A stretch of DNA of 64,000 nt from Nocardioidaceae bacterium. GTDB lineage: Bacteria > Actinomycetota > Actinomycetes > Propionibacteriales > Nocardioidaceae. Below the pieces are notes generated by a model, which had not been told where the DNA came from, did no database searches, and saw nothing but the letters and a program-made list of their open reading frames with translations. The stretch is taken from the NCBI GenBank assembly GCA_017744365.1, contig JAGIBL010000001.1:865416-929415 (forward strand). Direction: 5' to 3'. A program made the position numbers and the translations under genes. Of the stretch, positions 41,259-51,000 are shown piece by piece (position 1 is the first letter of the stretch; every line of letters starts with the position of its first letter).

Positions 41259-43183
41259 GAGACACCGCCGCTCAGGTCGTAGAGGGTGATGCCGTCCACC
41301 GTGGTCGCGGTGAAGGTCGCCGCGACCCACGATGCGATCGCCGAGCTGGTGCCACCGCCCGGCCCCATGCCGCCGCCCATGCCACCGCCCCCGCCGATGA
41401 ACCAGTGGATCTTCCCGGCGGCGACGTACTCCTGGAACCGCGCCAGCGTCGGGCTGGGGTCCGAGCCGTTGAAGCCGCCGATCGCCATCACCGGCTCCTC
41501 GGTGGCGAGCTGGTAGCCCGAGGCGACGTTCGAGCCGACCGCGGCGGCGACCCAGGTGTAGTCGCCGGCGTTCTCGGTGAGCAGCTCGTCGATGGCCGTG
41601 CTGGAGGTGCTGCCGTCCAGCAGGCCGCCGGCGCTGCCCGCGTTGCCGGCCGGGCGCCGTAGGCCGGCCGGTTGCATCCCCGGAGGCGGCCCGCCGTTCG
41701 GGAGACCGCCGTTCGGGAGACCGCCGTTCGGGGGACCGGCCCGGAAGCCGCCGCCGGGGCCGAAGCCGCTGGTCACCGTCGGGCCGGCCGTCGGGATCGA
41801 GCCGGTGTGCGGAGTGCCCGCCGTCTGCACCGCGTACGCCGCCGGGCCGGCCAGGCCCGCGAGCAGAGCGGTGGCCAGCGCCAGCGTGGCGAACCGCCGC
41901 GGGAGGGATGGCATCCCGAGCAGCAGGGCGGCGCCCGCGAAGCCGGCCAGCACGACGGCGTACCGGAGCCAGGGCACGAAGTCGGCCGACCGGTCCAGCA
42001 CCACGAAGGCGAGCATCGCGGTCCCGGCGGTCGTCGCGGCCAGCGCGAGCCGTGCCAGGAGCGAGGCCCGGTTCTGCCAGAGCGCCCAGCCGCCGATGCC
42101 GACCAGGGCGCCGATCGACGGGGCCAGCGCGACGGTGTAGTAGGCGTGGAAGATCCCGGCCATGAACGAGAAGGTCAGCCAGGTGCTGACCAGGGTCAGG
42201 CTCCACAGCAGCAGCGCGGCCCGAAGGCGGCGGTTCGCCCAGCCGGACCAGAGCCCGGCCAGGCCGAGTACGAGCGCGGCGGGCAGCAGCCAGGCGACCT
42301 GACCGCCGATCTCGCCGTCGAAGAGCCGGCCGATCCCGGTCGCCCCCCACATTCCCCCGCCACCGGGACCTCCGCCGCCGACCGAGCCGGTCTCGTTCCC
42401 GTTGAGCCGGCCGAACCCGTTGTAGCCGAGCGTGAGCTCGAGGATCGAGTTGTGCTGCGAGCCGCCGATGTAAGGACGGGAGGCTGCCGGCCAGAGCGAC
42501 ACGATCGCGAGCCACCAGCCCGCCGAGGCGACCACCGCGGCGAGCGCGGCGAGGAGGTGCGCAATCCGGCGGCCGAACCCGACCCGCGCGCAGAGCAGGT
42601 AGACCAGCGCGACGGCCGGCAGCACCAGGAACGCCTGCAGCATCTTGGTGAGGAACGCCAGACCGACCAGCGCGCCGGCCAGCACCAGCCAGCGCACCGC
42701 GCGCCCGGGCCTCTCGATCGCCTCCAGGGTGGCGCCGGCGGCCGCGGTGAGCAGCAGCACCAGCAGCGCGTCCGGGTTGTTGAACCGGAACATCAGCACC
42801 GCCACCGGGGTCAGCGCGAGCACGGCCCCCGCGACCAGCCCCGCCACGGCGGAGCCCGTCGTACGGCGGACCAGGTGGTGCACGAGCGCGACCGTGGCCA
42901 CACCCTCGATCGCCTGCGGCACCAGGATGCTCCACGACGACAGGCCGAAGACCTTCACCGAGAGCGCCATCGGCCACAGCGACAGCGGTGTCTTGTCCAC
43001 GGTGATCGCGTTCGAGGCGTCGGAGCTGCCGAAGAAGAAGGCCTTCCACGACTCCGATCCGGCCTGCACCGCCGCGGAGTAGAAGGAGTTCGCCCAGCCG
43101 CTCTCGCCGAGTCCCCAGAGGTAGAGCGCGGCGGTGGCGGCGAGCAGCACCACGAACGCGGCCCGGGTCCAGTTGATCGTCAT
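41255..43183 (-). CDS. GT39-family membrane mannosyl/glycosyltransferase with Gly-rich extracellular segment
   Basis: A 642-residue polytopic membrane enzyme (ArnT/YkcB-like). The first loop has WANSFYSAAVQAGSESW and ITVDKTPLSLWPMAL, the family's acidic catalytic loop. About ten further hydrophobic segments follow. Residues ~470-540 are Gly/Pro/Asn-rich and include LPNGG repeats, and the tail is a soluble domain with YTWVAAAVGSNVASGYQLA and RFQEYVAAGKIHWFI. It likely uses lipid-linked sugar from the adjacent GT2-GtrA protein outside the membrane. Confidence 0.86.
   Translation of the reverse strand: MTINWTRAAFVVLLAATAALYLWGLGESGWANSFYSAAVQAGSESWKAFFFGSSDASNAITVDKTPLSLWPMALSVKVFGLSSWSILVPQAIEGVATVALVHHLVRRTTGSAVAGLVAGAVLALTPVAVLMFRFNNPDALLVLLLTAAAGATLEAIERPGRAVRWLVLAGALVGLAFLTKMLQAFLVLPAVALVYLLCARVGFGRRIAHLLAALAAVVASAGWWLAIVSLWPAASRPYIGGSQHNSILELTLGYNGFGRLNGNETGSVGGGGPGGGGMWGATGIGRLFDGEIGGQVAWLLPAALVLGLAGLWSGWANRRLRAALLLWSLTLVSTWLTFSFMAGIFHAYYTVALAPSIGALVGIGGWALWQNRASLLARLALAATTAGTAMLAFVVLDRSADFVPWLRYAVVLAGFAGAALLLGMPSLPRRFATLALATALLAGLAGPAAYAVQTAGTPHTGSIPTAGPTVTSGFGPGGGFRAGPPNGGLPNGGLPNGGPPPGMQPAGLRRPAGNAGSAGGLLDGSTSSTAIDELLTENAGDYTWVAAAVGSNVASGYQLATEEPVMAIGGFNGSDPSPTLARFQEYVAAGKIHWFIGGGGGMGGGMGPGGGTSSAIASWVAATFTATTVDGITLYDLSGGVS
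41691..41735. repeat. Three 15-bp tandem repeats in the GT39 gene
   Basis: CCGCCGTTCGGGAGA at 41691-41705 and 41706-41720, then CCGCCGTTCGGGGGA at 41721-41735, encode the LPNGG-type repeats on the minus strand. Likely unstable in copy number. Confidence 0.8.
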
Positions 43184-43306
43184 GCCCCGAGGCTCGCCAG
43201 CGGAACTGCGGTGGCCGTGTGGTCGCTCTGTGGCATTCCTGTGACTGCTTGCGGGGGACCGGCGATAATCGCGTCGTCCCTCCCCGACGTACAGGAGAAC
43301 TCCCGC

Positions 43307-44479
43307 GTGCCTGTGACTGTCCTGGTCGAGCCGAACCCGAGTGGCCACCGCTACCAGGCCGTGGCCAACGTGGCCGCGGTCGCCGCCGAGACCGCCGAGG
43401 TGGTGCTGCTGACCTCGGTCGGCGCCCGCGACGCCGAGGAGTTCGTCGTCTACCTCGCGGACGCGCCGGTGCGGGTGGTGGAGCGGTTCGGCTCGACCAA
43501 GCCGACGACGGCGGAGGTGGCCGCCGAGGTCGCCGCGCTGCTGCGCGCCGAGGACGTCACCACCGTCGTGCACATGGACGGCGACCAGGACCTCAAGCAC
43601 TGGTGGTACGCCGCCCCGCGCGCCTTCCGCGGGCTGCCCAAGCCGCGGGTCGCGTTCTTCCTGACCCGCTACCCGGCCAAGCTCAAGCTGTCCGACGCCA
43701 CCGGGTGGAAGCTCCGGATCCCCAAGGCGTCGCTCGCGGTCGCCGCGATGGCCTCGGGCACGATGCACCACGTGGCCGGGTTCGCGGGCCGCGACGACAT
43801 GGCGAAGGGCTGGATCGTACGGCGGGCGCGCGACCCGGAGATCTGTACGGCGCACGCCCGTGACCGCGACCAGCTGCGCAAGGAGCTCGACCTGCCCGCC
43901 GATCGCAAGCTGGTCGGCATCTACGGCGGCATATCCGAGCGCAAGAACGCCAGGCTCGTCTTCGAGGCGATGAGGGCCGAGGGGCTCGACGAGGCCGACC
44001 TGCTGCTGGCCGGGGGAGTCGCCCCCGAGGTGTGGGCCTGGATCGACGCGCTGCCGGCCGAGGACCGGGCCCGGATCATCGTGCGGGACGGGTTCCTCTC
44101 CAACGAGCTGCTGGACAAGCTGGTCGCCGCCTCGGACGTGGCCCCGATCGCGCTGACCAACAACGGGCCCAGCGGGATCATGGGCAAGGCCTCGGCCGCC
44201 GGGGTCCCCGTGGTCACCGCCGGGTCCGAGGTGCGGGCCCAGGAGCTGATCGCGACCGACGGCGGCGAGGTCGCCGAGCTGACCGCAGCCAGCATCGGCG
44301 CGGCGATCCGGCGGGTCTTCGAGAAGGACCCGGACGCCCCGCGTCGCAACACCGTGCCGCCCGCGACGGCGGAGGAGTTCTCGCGCAGCCTGCTGGGCGT
44401 GGACGCGCACGGGCGGGTGCTCGGCCGAACCCCGAGGAACCGGCGGAATCGGTCCCGTCTCGCGCCTACCTCGCGGTAG
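43307..44479 (+). CDS. Glycosyltransferase (GT-B-like), acceptor unknown
   Basis: A 390-residue soluble protein. The second half has a GT-B C-terminal domain: LVGIYGGISERKNARLVFEAM, then APIALTNNGPSGIMGKASAAGVPVV, the acidic/nucleotide region, and later GGEVAELTAASIGAAI. The first half is less recognisable. GTG start with AGGAG about 12 bases upstream. Grouped with other surface-sugar genes. Its stop TAG is the start of the next gene's -10 box. Confidence 0.68.
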   Translation: MPVTVLVEPNPSGHRYQAVANVAAVAAETAEVVLLTSVGARDAEEFVVYLADAPVRVVERFGSTKPTTAEVAAEVAALLRAEDVTTVVHMDGDQDLKHWWYAAPRAFRGLPKPRVAFFLTRYPAKLKLSDATGWKLRIPKASLAVAAMASGTMHHVAGFAGRDDMAKGWIVRRARDPEICTAHARDRDQLRKELDLPADRKLVGIYGGISERKNARLVFEAMRAEGLDEADLLLAGGVAPEVWAWIDALPAEDRARIIVRDGFLSNELLDKLVAASDVAPIALTNNGPSGIMGKASAAGVPVVTAGSEVRAQELIATDGGEVAELTAASIGAAIRRVFEKDPDAPRRNTVPPATAEEFSRSLLGVDAHGRVLGRTPRNRRNRSRLAPTSR

Positions 44480-44482
44480 CCT
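44477..44482 (+). promoter_or_regulatory. TAGCCT box of the methyltransferase gene, reusing a stop codon
   Basis: TAGCCT at 7 bases before the GTG 44490; its TAG is the stop of the upstream glycosyltransferase. Confidence 0.55.
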
Positions 44483-44489
44483 CGGCGCC

Positions 44490-45149
44490 GTGAACCCCCG
44501 TCTGCGTCGCTTGATCCTGCCCGCCAAGCCTGCCGTCATCGCGATCAACAAGCCGTTCGCGAGCGCGCGCGCCAAGAAGGCCTTCGCCGACGCCCCGCGT
44601 CCGCTGAAGCTGGAGATCGGCGGGCTCAAGCCGCGCGCCGGCTGGGTGGTGACCAATGTCGGCCCGACCACGCGGAACTACCTGGACGCGACGGTGCGGT
44701 GGCCGCTGGAGGACGGCGCCTGCCAGTTCGTGTTCTCCGACAACGTGGTCGAGCACATCACCTTGGACATGGCCCGGGCGATGTTCGCGGAGACCCACCG
44801 CTGCCTGCAGCCGGGAGGGGTCACCCGGATCGTGACGCCGGACATCCGCAAGCACGTGCAGATGTACCTGGACGGCACCGGCACCGACGGCCACATCGCC
44901 GACCACTACCGCGGCATGGGCCTGACCGTCGAGCACCCGATCGACCTGGTCCGGATCCCGATCGCCTCCTTCGGCCACCACCTCGGCTACGTCTGGGACT
45001 TCGCGACCCTCGAGGCCGAGCTCAAGCGCGCCGGCTTCCACTCGATCCGCGAGGTCACCCTCGGCGAGAGCGAGTACCCGGATCTCCAGGGCCTGGACGT
45101 CCGCACCAAGGAGGGCGGCGCCCAGATCGCCGTCGAGGCCACCAAGTAG
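44490..45149 (+). CDS. Predicted SAM-dependent methyltransferase
   Basis: A 219-residue protein. The core YLDATVRWPLEDGACQFVFSDNVVEHITLDMARAMFAE with CLQPGGVTRIVTPDIR has the strand/helix order and DNVVEH/PGG landmarks of class I methyltransferases acting on sugars or lipids. The glycine-rich motif I is degenerate (LEIGGLKPRAGW), so cofactor binding is not certain. Directly downstream of a glycosyltransferase, probably modifying the same glycan. Confidence 0.68.
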   Translation: MNPRLRRLILPAKPAVIAINKPFASARAKKAFADAPRPLKLEIGGLKPRAGWVVTNVGPTTRNYLDATVRWPLEDGACQFVFSDNVVEHITLDMARAMFAETHRCLQPGGVTRIVTPDIRKHVQMYLDGTGTDGHIADHYRGMGLTVEHPIDLVRIPIASFGHHLGYVWDFATLEAELKRAGFHSIREVTLGESEYPDLQGLDVRTKEGGAQIAVEATK

Positions 45150-45151
45150 TC

Positions 45152-45334
45152 CAGCCGTCTCTGCTGAAAACCCCCACGTCCCCGAGGCGTCTCCTCTGAA
45201 AGCCTCCCGTACGCCGAGGCGCGCCAGATGAACGTCCCCAAGCCGGTGAGGCGTCTCAGTTGAAAGTCTTCTCCTGTCGTTGACTTTCATCTGCGACGCC
45301 TCAGCGTGTTTTTGGCTTTCATCTGGCGCGCCTC
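45152..45334. repeat. 32-bp-period array between convergent stops, four direct and two inverted copies
   Basis: Units of about 21 bases (GAGGCGTCTCAGATGAAAGT plus C consensus) start at 45152 (degenerate), 45184, 45216 and 45248, exactly 32 bases apart. The reverse complement occurs at 45282-45302 and 45314-45334, again 32 apart. Copies 45216 and 45314 pair perfectly over 17 bases. Direct copies adjoin the plus gene's stop and inverted copies adjoin the minus gene's stop. Confidence 0.88.
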
Positions 45335-45341
45335 GGCGGAA

Positions 45342-46754
45342 TCAGGCGGGCAGGGTGACCGTGAAGGTCGTGAACCCCGGGCGGGAGACGACGGCCGCGG
45401 TTCCTCCGTGGGCTTCGGCGATCGCGCTCACCAGGGAGAGTCCCAGGCCGGCGCCGCCGCTGGCCCGGGTCCGGCTGGAGTCGCCCCGCGAGAAGCGGTC
45501 GAACGCCTCGGGGACCAGGTCCGCGGGCAGGCCCGGGCCGTCGTCGTGCACCTCGACGGTGACCTGACCGTTCTGAGCACCGGCCCGTACGTTCACCGTC
45601 GTGCCCGGCGGGGTGTGGCTGCGGGCGTTGTTGAGCAGGTTCGTGACCACTTGGTGCAGCCGCGCCTCGTCGCCGACCAGGGTGACCGGCTCCTCGGGAA
45701 GACTCAGCCGCCAGACGTGGTCGGGCGCGAGCACCCGGGCGTCCGCGACGGTCTCGAGCAGCAGCCGGGTCACGTCCACCTCCTCGCGGGCCAGCGGACG
45801 GCCGGAGTCGAGGCGGGCGAGCAGCAGCAGGTCGTCGACCAGGCCGGACATCCTCCCGGCTTCGGTCTCGACCTTGTTCAGGGCGGCGCCCAAGGCGGCC
45901 GGGTCGTCCGGCGTACGGCGGGAGAGCTCGGCGTACCCGTGGATGGTGGACAGCGGCGTGCGCAGCTCGTGCGAGGCGTCCGCGACGAACTGGCGAACTT
46001 GCTGCTCGCTGCGGTGCCGGGCGGCGAGGGCGTCGTCGACGTGGTCGAGCAGGGTGTTGAGCGCCGCGCCGACCTGGCCGACCTCGGTGTCCTCGTCGGT
46101 GAGGCCCTCGGGGACCCGGGTGCTGATCGCGGCCTCGCCCACGGAGAGATCCTGCGTGGTGACCTCGCGGGCCGCGTCGGCGACCTGGTGCAGCGGGCGG
46201 AGCTGGCGGCGGACGAGGTAGGTGCCCGCGCCTCCGGCGACGAGGACGCCGAGGAGCGTGAGCAGGGCGAACCAGCTGATCATGCTGGTGAGGGTCTCGT
46301 CGATGTCATGGGTGGGGAGGCCGACGATGCGGAGGGTGCCGTCGGGGTCGGTGCGGGAGATGACGCGGTAGCCGTCGCCCTCCGCCGTGAAGGTGTGCGG
46401 CTTGTCGTCTCTCGTTGTCGAGACCAGGCGGCGCACGGTGCCGAGGGTGAGTGTCTTGCCTTCGCCACCTTCGGTCGTGATCCCGGCGCGTGCGGTGCTC
46501 GAACCCGCCGGCACGATCACCGTGAGCGAACCGGGCCGGTAGAACGTGCCCTCCGTGACGGGGCCGCCCCCGTTCGGAGGAACGCCCAGCCTCGGTCCGC
46601 CGATGGCCTCCTTGACCTGGCCGTCCAGCCGGTCGTACAGGTACCCCCGCATCGCCAGCGTCGCGCTCGTCGCCACCAGCACCCCCACCAGCGCCACCAG
46701 CGCGACCGCCGTCACGACGAGCCGCGTGGTGAGCGTGCGCGGGACCAGCCTCAT
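45342..46754 (-). CDS. Membrane sensor histidine kinase (HAMP, HisKA)
   Basis: A 470-residue kinase. Membrane spans at about 10-33 and 165-185 flank an extracytoplasmic sensor domain with a PPNGGGP segment. A HAMP linker is followed by HisKA with the phospho-His in FVADASHELRTPLSTIHGY. The ATPase domain has NLLNNARSHT, DDGPGLP, FDRFSRG and GGAGLGLSLV. ATG overlaps the regulator's stop (ATGA). TrcS/PrrB-like, signal unknown. Confidence 0.9.
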   Translation of the reverse strand: MRLVPRTLTTRLVVTAVALVALVGVLVATSATLAMRGYLYDRLDGQVKEAIGGPRLGVPPNGGGPVTEGTFYRPGSLTVIVPAGSSTARAGITTEGGEGKTLTLGTVRRLVSTTRDDKPHTFTAEGDGYRVISRTDPDGTLRIVGLPTHDIDETLTSMISWFALLTLLGVLVAGGAGTYLVRRQLRPLHQVADAAREVTTQDLSVGEAAISTRVPEGLTDEDTEVGQVGAALNTLLDHVDDALAARHRSEQQVRQFVADASHELRTPLSTIHGYAELSRRTPDDPAALGAALNKVETEAGRMSGLVDDLLLLARLDSGRPLAREEVDVTRLLLETVADARVLAPDHVWRLSLPEEPVTLVGDEARLHQVVTNLLNNARSHTPPGTTVNVRAGAQNGQVTVEVHDDGPGLPADLVPEAFDRFSRGDSSRTRASGGAGLGLSLVSAIAEAHGGTAAVVSRPGFTTFTVTLPA

Positions 46755-47482
46755 GCCTCCACCGGCTTCAGCACGTACCCGGCCCCGCGCATGGTGTGGA
46801 TCATCGGGTCCCGGCCGGCGTCGACCTTCTTGCGCAGGTAGGAGATGTACAGCTCGACCACGTTGGCCTGCCCGCCGAAGTCGTAGTTCCAGACCCGGTC
46901 CAGGATCTGCGCCTTGGAGAGCACCCGCTTGGGATTGCGCATCAGGTAGCGCAACAGCTCGAACTCGGTCGCGGTCAGCGAGATCGGCTCCCCGGCCCGG
47001 GAGACCTCGCGGCTGTCCTCGTCGAGCACCAGGTCGCCGACGGCGAGCACCGAGTGGTCGTCGGCCTGCTGGGCCCCGGCACGGCGCATCAGCGCGCGCA
47101 GCCGGGCGACCACCTCCTCCAGCGAGAACGGCTTGGTCACGTAGTCGTCGCCGCCCGCGGTCAGTCCCGCGACCCGGTCCTCCACGGCGTCGCGCGCGGT
47201 CAGGAACAGCACCGGGACGTCGCCGGCGTCGGCGCGCAGCCGGCGCAGCACCTCCATGCCGTCGAAGTCGGGCAGCATCATGTCGAGGACGACCGAGTCC
47301 GGCGCGAACGCGCGGGCCGCGGCCACCGCCTTGCTCCCGGTGTGCGCCACCTCGACGTCCCAGCCCTCGTAGCGCAGCGCCATCCGGAGCAGCTCGGCGA
47401 TGTTCACCTCGTCGTCGACGACCAGCACCCGCAGGGGAGTGCCGTCGATCCGGGTGAGCTCGGGTCCACGGGTGGCGGTCAT
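46751..47482 (-). CDS. OmpR/PhoB-family response regulator
   Basis: A 243-residue regulator. The receiver domain has LRVLVVDDEVNIAELL, phospho-Asp in VVLDMMLPDFDG, and Lys in DYVTKPFS. The winged helix domain is ISLTATEFELLRYLM ... VVELYISYLRKKVD ... HTMRGAGYVLKP. Paired with the downstream kinase. A tandem CCTGTGA repeat lies in the upstream gap and is a candidate binding site shared with the divergent membrane protein gene. Confidence 0.92.
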   Translation of the reverse strand: MTATRGPELTRIDGTPLRVLVVDDEVNIAELLRMALRYEGWDVEVAHTGSKAVAAARAFAPDSVVLDMMLPDFDGMEVLRRLRADAGDVPVLFLTARDAVEDRVAGLTAGGDDYVTKPFSLEEVVARLRALMRRAGAQQADDHSVLAVGDLVLDEDSREVSRAGEPISLTATEFELLRYLMRNPKRVLSKAQILDRVWNYDFGGQANVVELYISYLRKKVDAGRDPMIHTMRGAGYVLKPVEA

Positions 47483-47526
47483 GGCACCAAGCGTCGCGCA
47501 GGCGACCGGGTGGAGACCATGGGTTC

Positions 47527-47544
47527 CCTGTGAGAAACCTGTGA
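47527..47544 (+). promoter_or_regulatory. Tandem CCTGTGA direct repeat, candidate OmpR-type site
   Basis: CCTGTGA at 47527-47533 and 47538-47544, 11 bases apart, one helical turn, as for many OmpR-family dimers. It lies in the 118-base divergent gap. Confidence 0.45.
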
Positions 47545-47600
47545 AGGATTCCGTGGGCGATCCACAGCGCGCTGACAGGTTCCGGGCGCACAGTAGAGGC

Positions 47601-47999
47601 ATGTCCGAGAACGAACCGGTCGCCGACGTACCGGAGAAGGAACCGGCGGAGCCGCGTCCGGCCGGCACGCGCTGGACCGACACCCTGTGGACCTTCCGCT
47701 CGGTGGTCGCGGTCGCCCTCGCCTCGCTGCTGGTCGGCGGGGCCGGCGGTGCGCTGATCGTCGCGGCCACCAACGGCGACGACGGACCAGACCACGGCCG
47801 GATGGTGATCTTCGACGGCCCCGGCCGGGGCAACGGGCACGGCAACGGGCACGGCCCCAAGCTCCGCCACGGTCCCTTCCAGGACGGCGGCCCGCGCTGG
47901 CACTGGGACGACGACGAGCAGGGCCAGCCGCCGTCGACCCCGCCGTCGACCCCGCCGTCGACCCCGCCGTCGCCGACCACCCCGACGCCGTCCTCCTGA
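47601..47999 (+). CDS. Small single-span membrane protein with His/Gly and Pro-rich tail
   Basis: A 132-residue protein. One hydrophobic span at about 33-56 (SVVAVALASLLVGGAGGALIV) with an acidic N-terminal region inside. The outside part has repeated GHGNGHG and a DDDEQGQ segment, which could bind metal, and ends in PPSTPPS repeats. Divergent from the OmpR-type regulator, so it may be its target or sensor partner. Function unknown. Confidence 0.72.
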   Translation: MSENEPVADVPEKEPAEPRPAGTRWTDTLWTFRSVVAVALASLLVGGAGGALIVAATNGDDGPDHGRMVIFDGPGRGNGHGNGHGPKLRHGPFQDGGPRWHWDDDEQGQPPSTPPSTPPSTPPSPTTPTPSS

Positions 48000-48043
48000 A
48001 CTGATTGGCGCGGGTTGCGCGCGCCCGTCAGACTTGCCGGGTT

Positions 48044-51000
48044 GTGCGCATCCAGTTCCCCGCCGAGCTCCCGGTCTCGGCACGCCGTGAGGAGATCGCG
48101 AAGACGATCCGCGACCACCAGGTCGTGATCGTCGCCGGCGAGACCGGTTCGGGGAAGACCACCCAGCTGCCGAAGATCTGCCTGGCGCTGGGGCGCGGCG
48201 AGGGCAGGCTGATCGGGCACACCCAGCCACGCCGGATCGCCGCGCGCAGTGTCGCCGAGCGGATCGCCGAGGAGCTGGGCACCGAGCTGGGCGACGTCGT
48301 GGGCTACCAGGTCCGGTTCACCGACCGTACGTCGAAAGCCGGACGCATCAAGCTGATGACCGACGGCATCCTGCTCGCCGAGCTGCAGCACGACCGCGAC
48401 CTGAAGCGCTACGACACCCTCATCATCGACGAGGCGCACGAGCGCAGCCTCAACATCGACTTCATCCTCGGCTACCTCAAGCGGCTGTTGCCGCGCCGGC
48501 CCGATCTCAAGGTGATCGTCACCTCGGCGACCATCGACGTCGAGCGCTTCTCCGCGCACTTCGACGGGGCGCCGGTGGTGGAGGTCTCCGGGCGGACCTA
48601 CCCCGTCGAGATCCGCTACCGGCCGCTGATGGAGGTGCCGGAGGAAGACGAGGAGGGTGAGGTCGTCGTCCGCGACCAGACCGAGGCGATCGTGGCCGCG
48701 GTGGACGAGCTGCGTGCCGAGATCGACGGCGACATCCTGGTCTTCCTGCCCGGCGAGCGGGAGATCCGCGACACCGCCGACGTGCTGAAGCGCAAGGCGG
48801 ATGGCCCGCAGGGCTTCGACGTCGTGCCGCTCTTCTCCCGGCTCTCTGCGGCCGAGCAGCACCGGGTCTTCGAGCCGCACACCCGGCGCCGGGTCGTGCT
48901 CGCCACCAACGTCGCCGAGACATCACTGACCGTGCCCGGGATCCGCGCGGTCATCGACACCGGCGTGGCCCGGATCAGCCGGTACTCGGTGCGCACCAAG
49001 GTCCAGCGCCTGCCGATCGAGCCGATCAGCCAGGCCTCGGCCAACCAGCGATCCGGGCGCTGCGGCCGGCTCGGGCCGGGCATCGCGATCCGGCTCTACT
49101 CCGAGGCCGACTTCGAGGCACGCCCGGAGTTCACCGACCCCGAGATCCTCCGTACGACGCTCGCCGGGGTGATCCTGCAGATGGCCGCGCTCCGGCTCGG
49201 GGACCTGGGCCGGTTCCCGTTCGTGGAGCCCCCGGACGCCCGCAACGTACGGTCCGGGCAGCTGCTCCTGGAGGAGCTGGGTGCGGTCAAGGCGCGAGGC
49301 GGCCTCACCGGGATCGGCCGCAAGCTCGCCCGCCTGCCCATCGACCCGCAGCTGGGCCGGATGCTGCTGGAGGCCGACCGGCTCGGCTGCCTGCGCGAAG
49401 TGCTGGTCATCGCGGCGGCGCTGTCGATCCAGGACCCGCGCGAGCGCCCGGTCGAGCAGCAGACCCGCGCCGACCAGCTGCACGCCCGGTTCCGGGACCC
49501 GCGCTCGGACTTCGTCAGCTGGCTCAACCTGTGGGCCTACCTGCGCGAGCAGCAGCAGGAGCGTGGCTCGAGCTCGTTCCGGCGGATGTGCCGCGAGGAG
49601 CACCTGAACTACCTGCGCATCCGCGAGTGGCAGGACTTCGAGGCCCAGCTGCGCCAGGTCGCCAAGCAGGTAGGCCTCGCCGTCCCGAAGCGGACCGACA
49701 AGGCTCCGGACGCCGACCGGATCCACCAGGCGCTGCTCACCGGGCTGCTCTCGCACATCGGCCTGCGCGACCCCGACCGCCGCGACTACCTGGGCGCCCG
49801 TGGCGCGCGGTTCTCGATCTTCCCCGGCTCCGGGCTGTTCCGGAACCAGCCGCAGTTCGTCGTCGCCGCGGAGCTCGTCGAGACCAGCCGCCTGTGGGGT
49901 CGCCAGTGTGCCGCGGTCGACCCGCTCTGGGTGGAGCGCGCCGCGGACCACCTGGTCAAGCGCACCTACTCCGAGCCGCACTGGTCGCGCAAGCGTGCCG
50001 CCGTGCTCGCCCACGAGCGCGTCACCCTGTACGGCGTGCCGCTGGTCGCCGACCGGCTGGTCAACTTCGGCGCCCAGGACCCCGAGGTCGCCCGCGAGCT
50101 GTTCATCCGGCACGCGCTGGTCCAGGGGGAGTGGCACACCCGGCACCGGTTCTTCGAGACCAACCGGGCGCTGCTGGAGGAGGCCGAGGAGCTCGAGCAC
50201 CGGGCCCGCCGGCGTGACCTGGTCGTCGACGAGCACACCCTGTTCGACTTCTACGACCGGGTGGTGCCCGCGGACATCGTCTCCGGGGCGCACTTCGACT
50301 CCTGGTGGAAGCAGGAGCGCCGCCAGAGCCCGGACCTGCTCACCTTCGACCCGGCGATGCTGCTCAACGAGAACGCCGCCGAGGTCGCCGCGAGCGACTT
50401 CCCGGACACCTGGCAGGAGGGCGACCTGGCGCTGCCGCTGCGCTACCACTTCGAGCCGGGCGCCGACGAGGACGGTGTCGTGGTCGACGTACCGCTGGCC
50501 ACCCTCAACCACGTCGGTGCCGGCGCGTTCTCCTGGCACGTGCCCGGCCTGCGCGAGGAGCTGGTCACCGCGCTGCTGCGCTCGCTGCCCAAGGCGCTGC
50601 GGGTCAGCTTCGTGCCCGCGCCGAACGTGGCCAAGGCCTTCCTGGCGGCGGTGCCGCCGGGGGAGGAGCCGCTGGTCGTCGCGCTGACCCGCTACCTGCG
50701 CTCGACCACCGGCGTGCACGTTCCCGAGGACGCCTGGGACTGGGAGAAAGTGCCCGCCCACCTCCAGCCGACGTTCCGGATCCTCGACGAGGCCGGCACG
50801 GTGCTCGGCGAGGGCAAGGACCTGGACCGGCTCAAGGAGCCCCTGCGGCCCTCGTTCGAGGCGGCCGTGGCGGGAGCCGCGGAGGACTCAGGGCTCACCA
50901 CGACCGGCCAGACCACCTGGACCTTCGGGACCATCCCCGCGGACTTCCGCGAGCACCGGGCCGGTCACGACGTGATCGGCTACCCGGGGCTCACCGATGA

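Noticed and set aside
44490-45149. Confident sugar O-methyltransferase call
   Set aside because: Motif I is degenerate, so substrate and even cofactor use cannot be stated.
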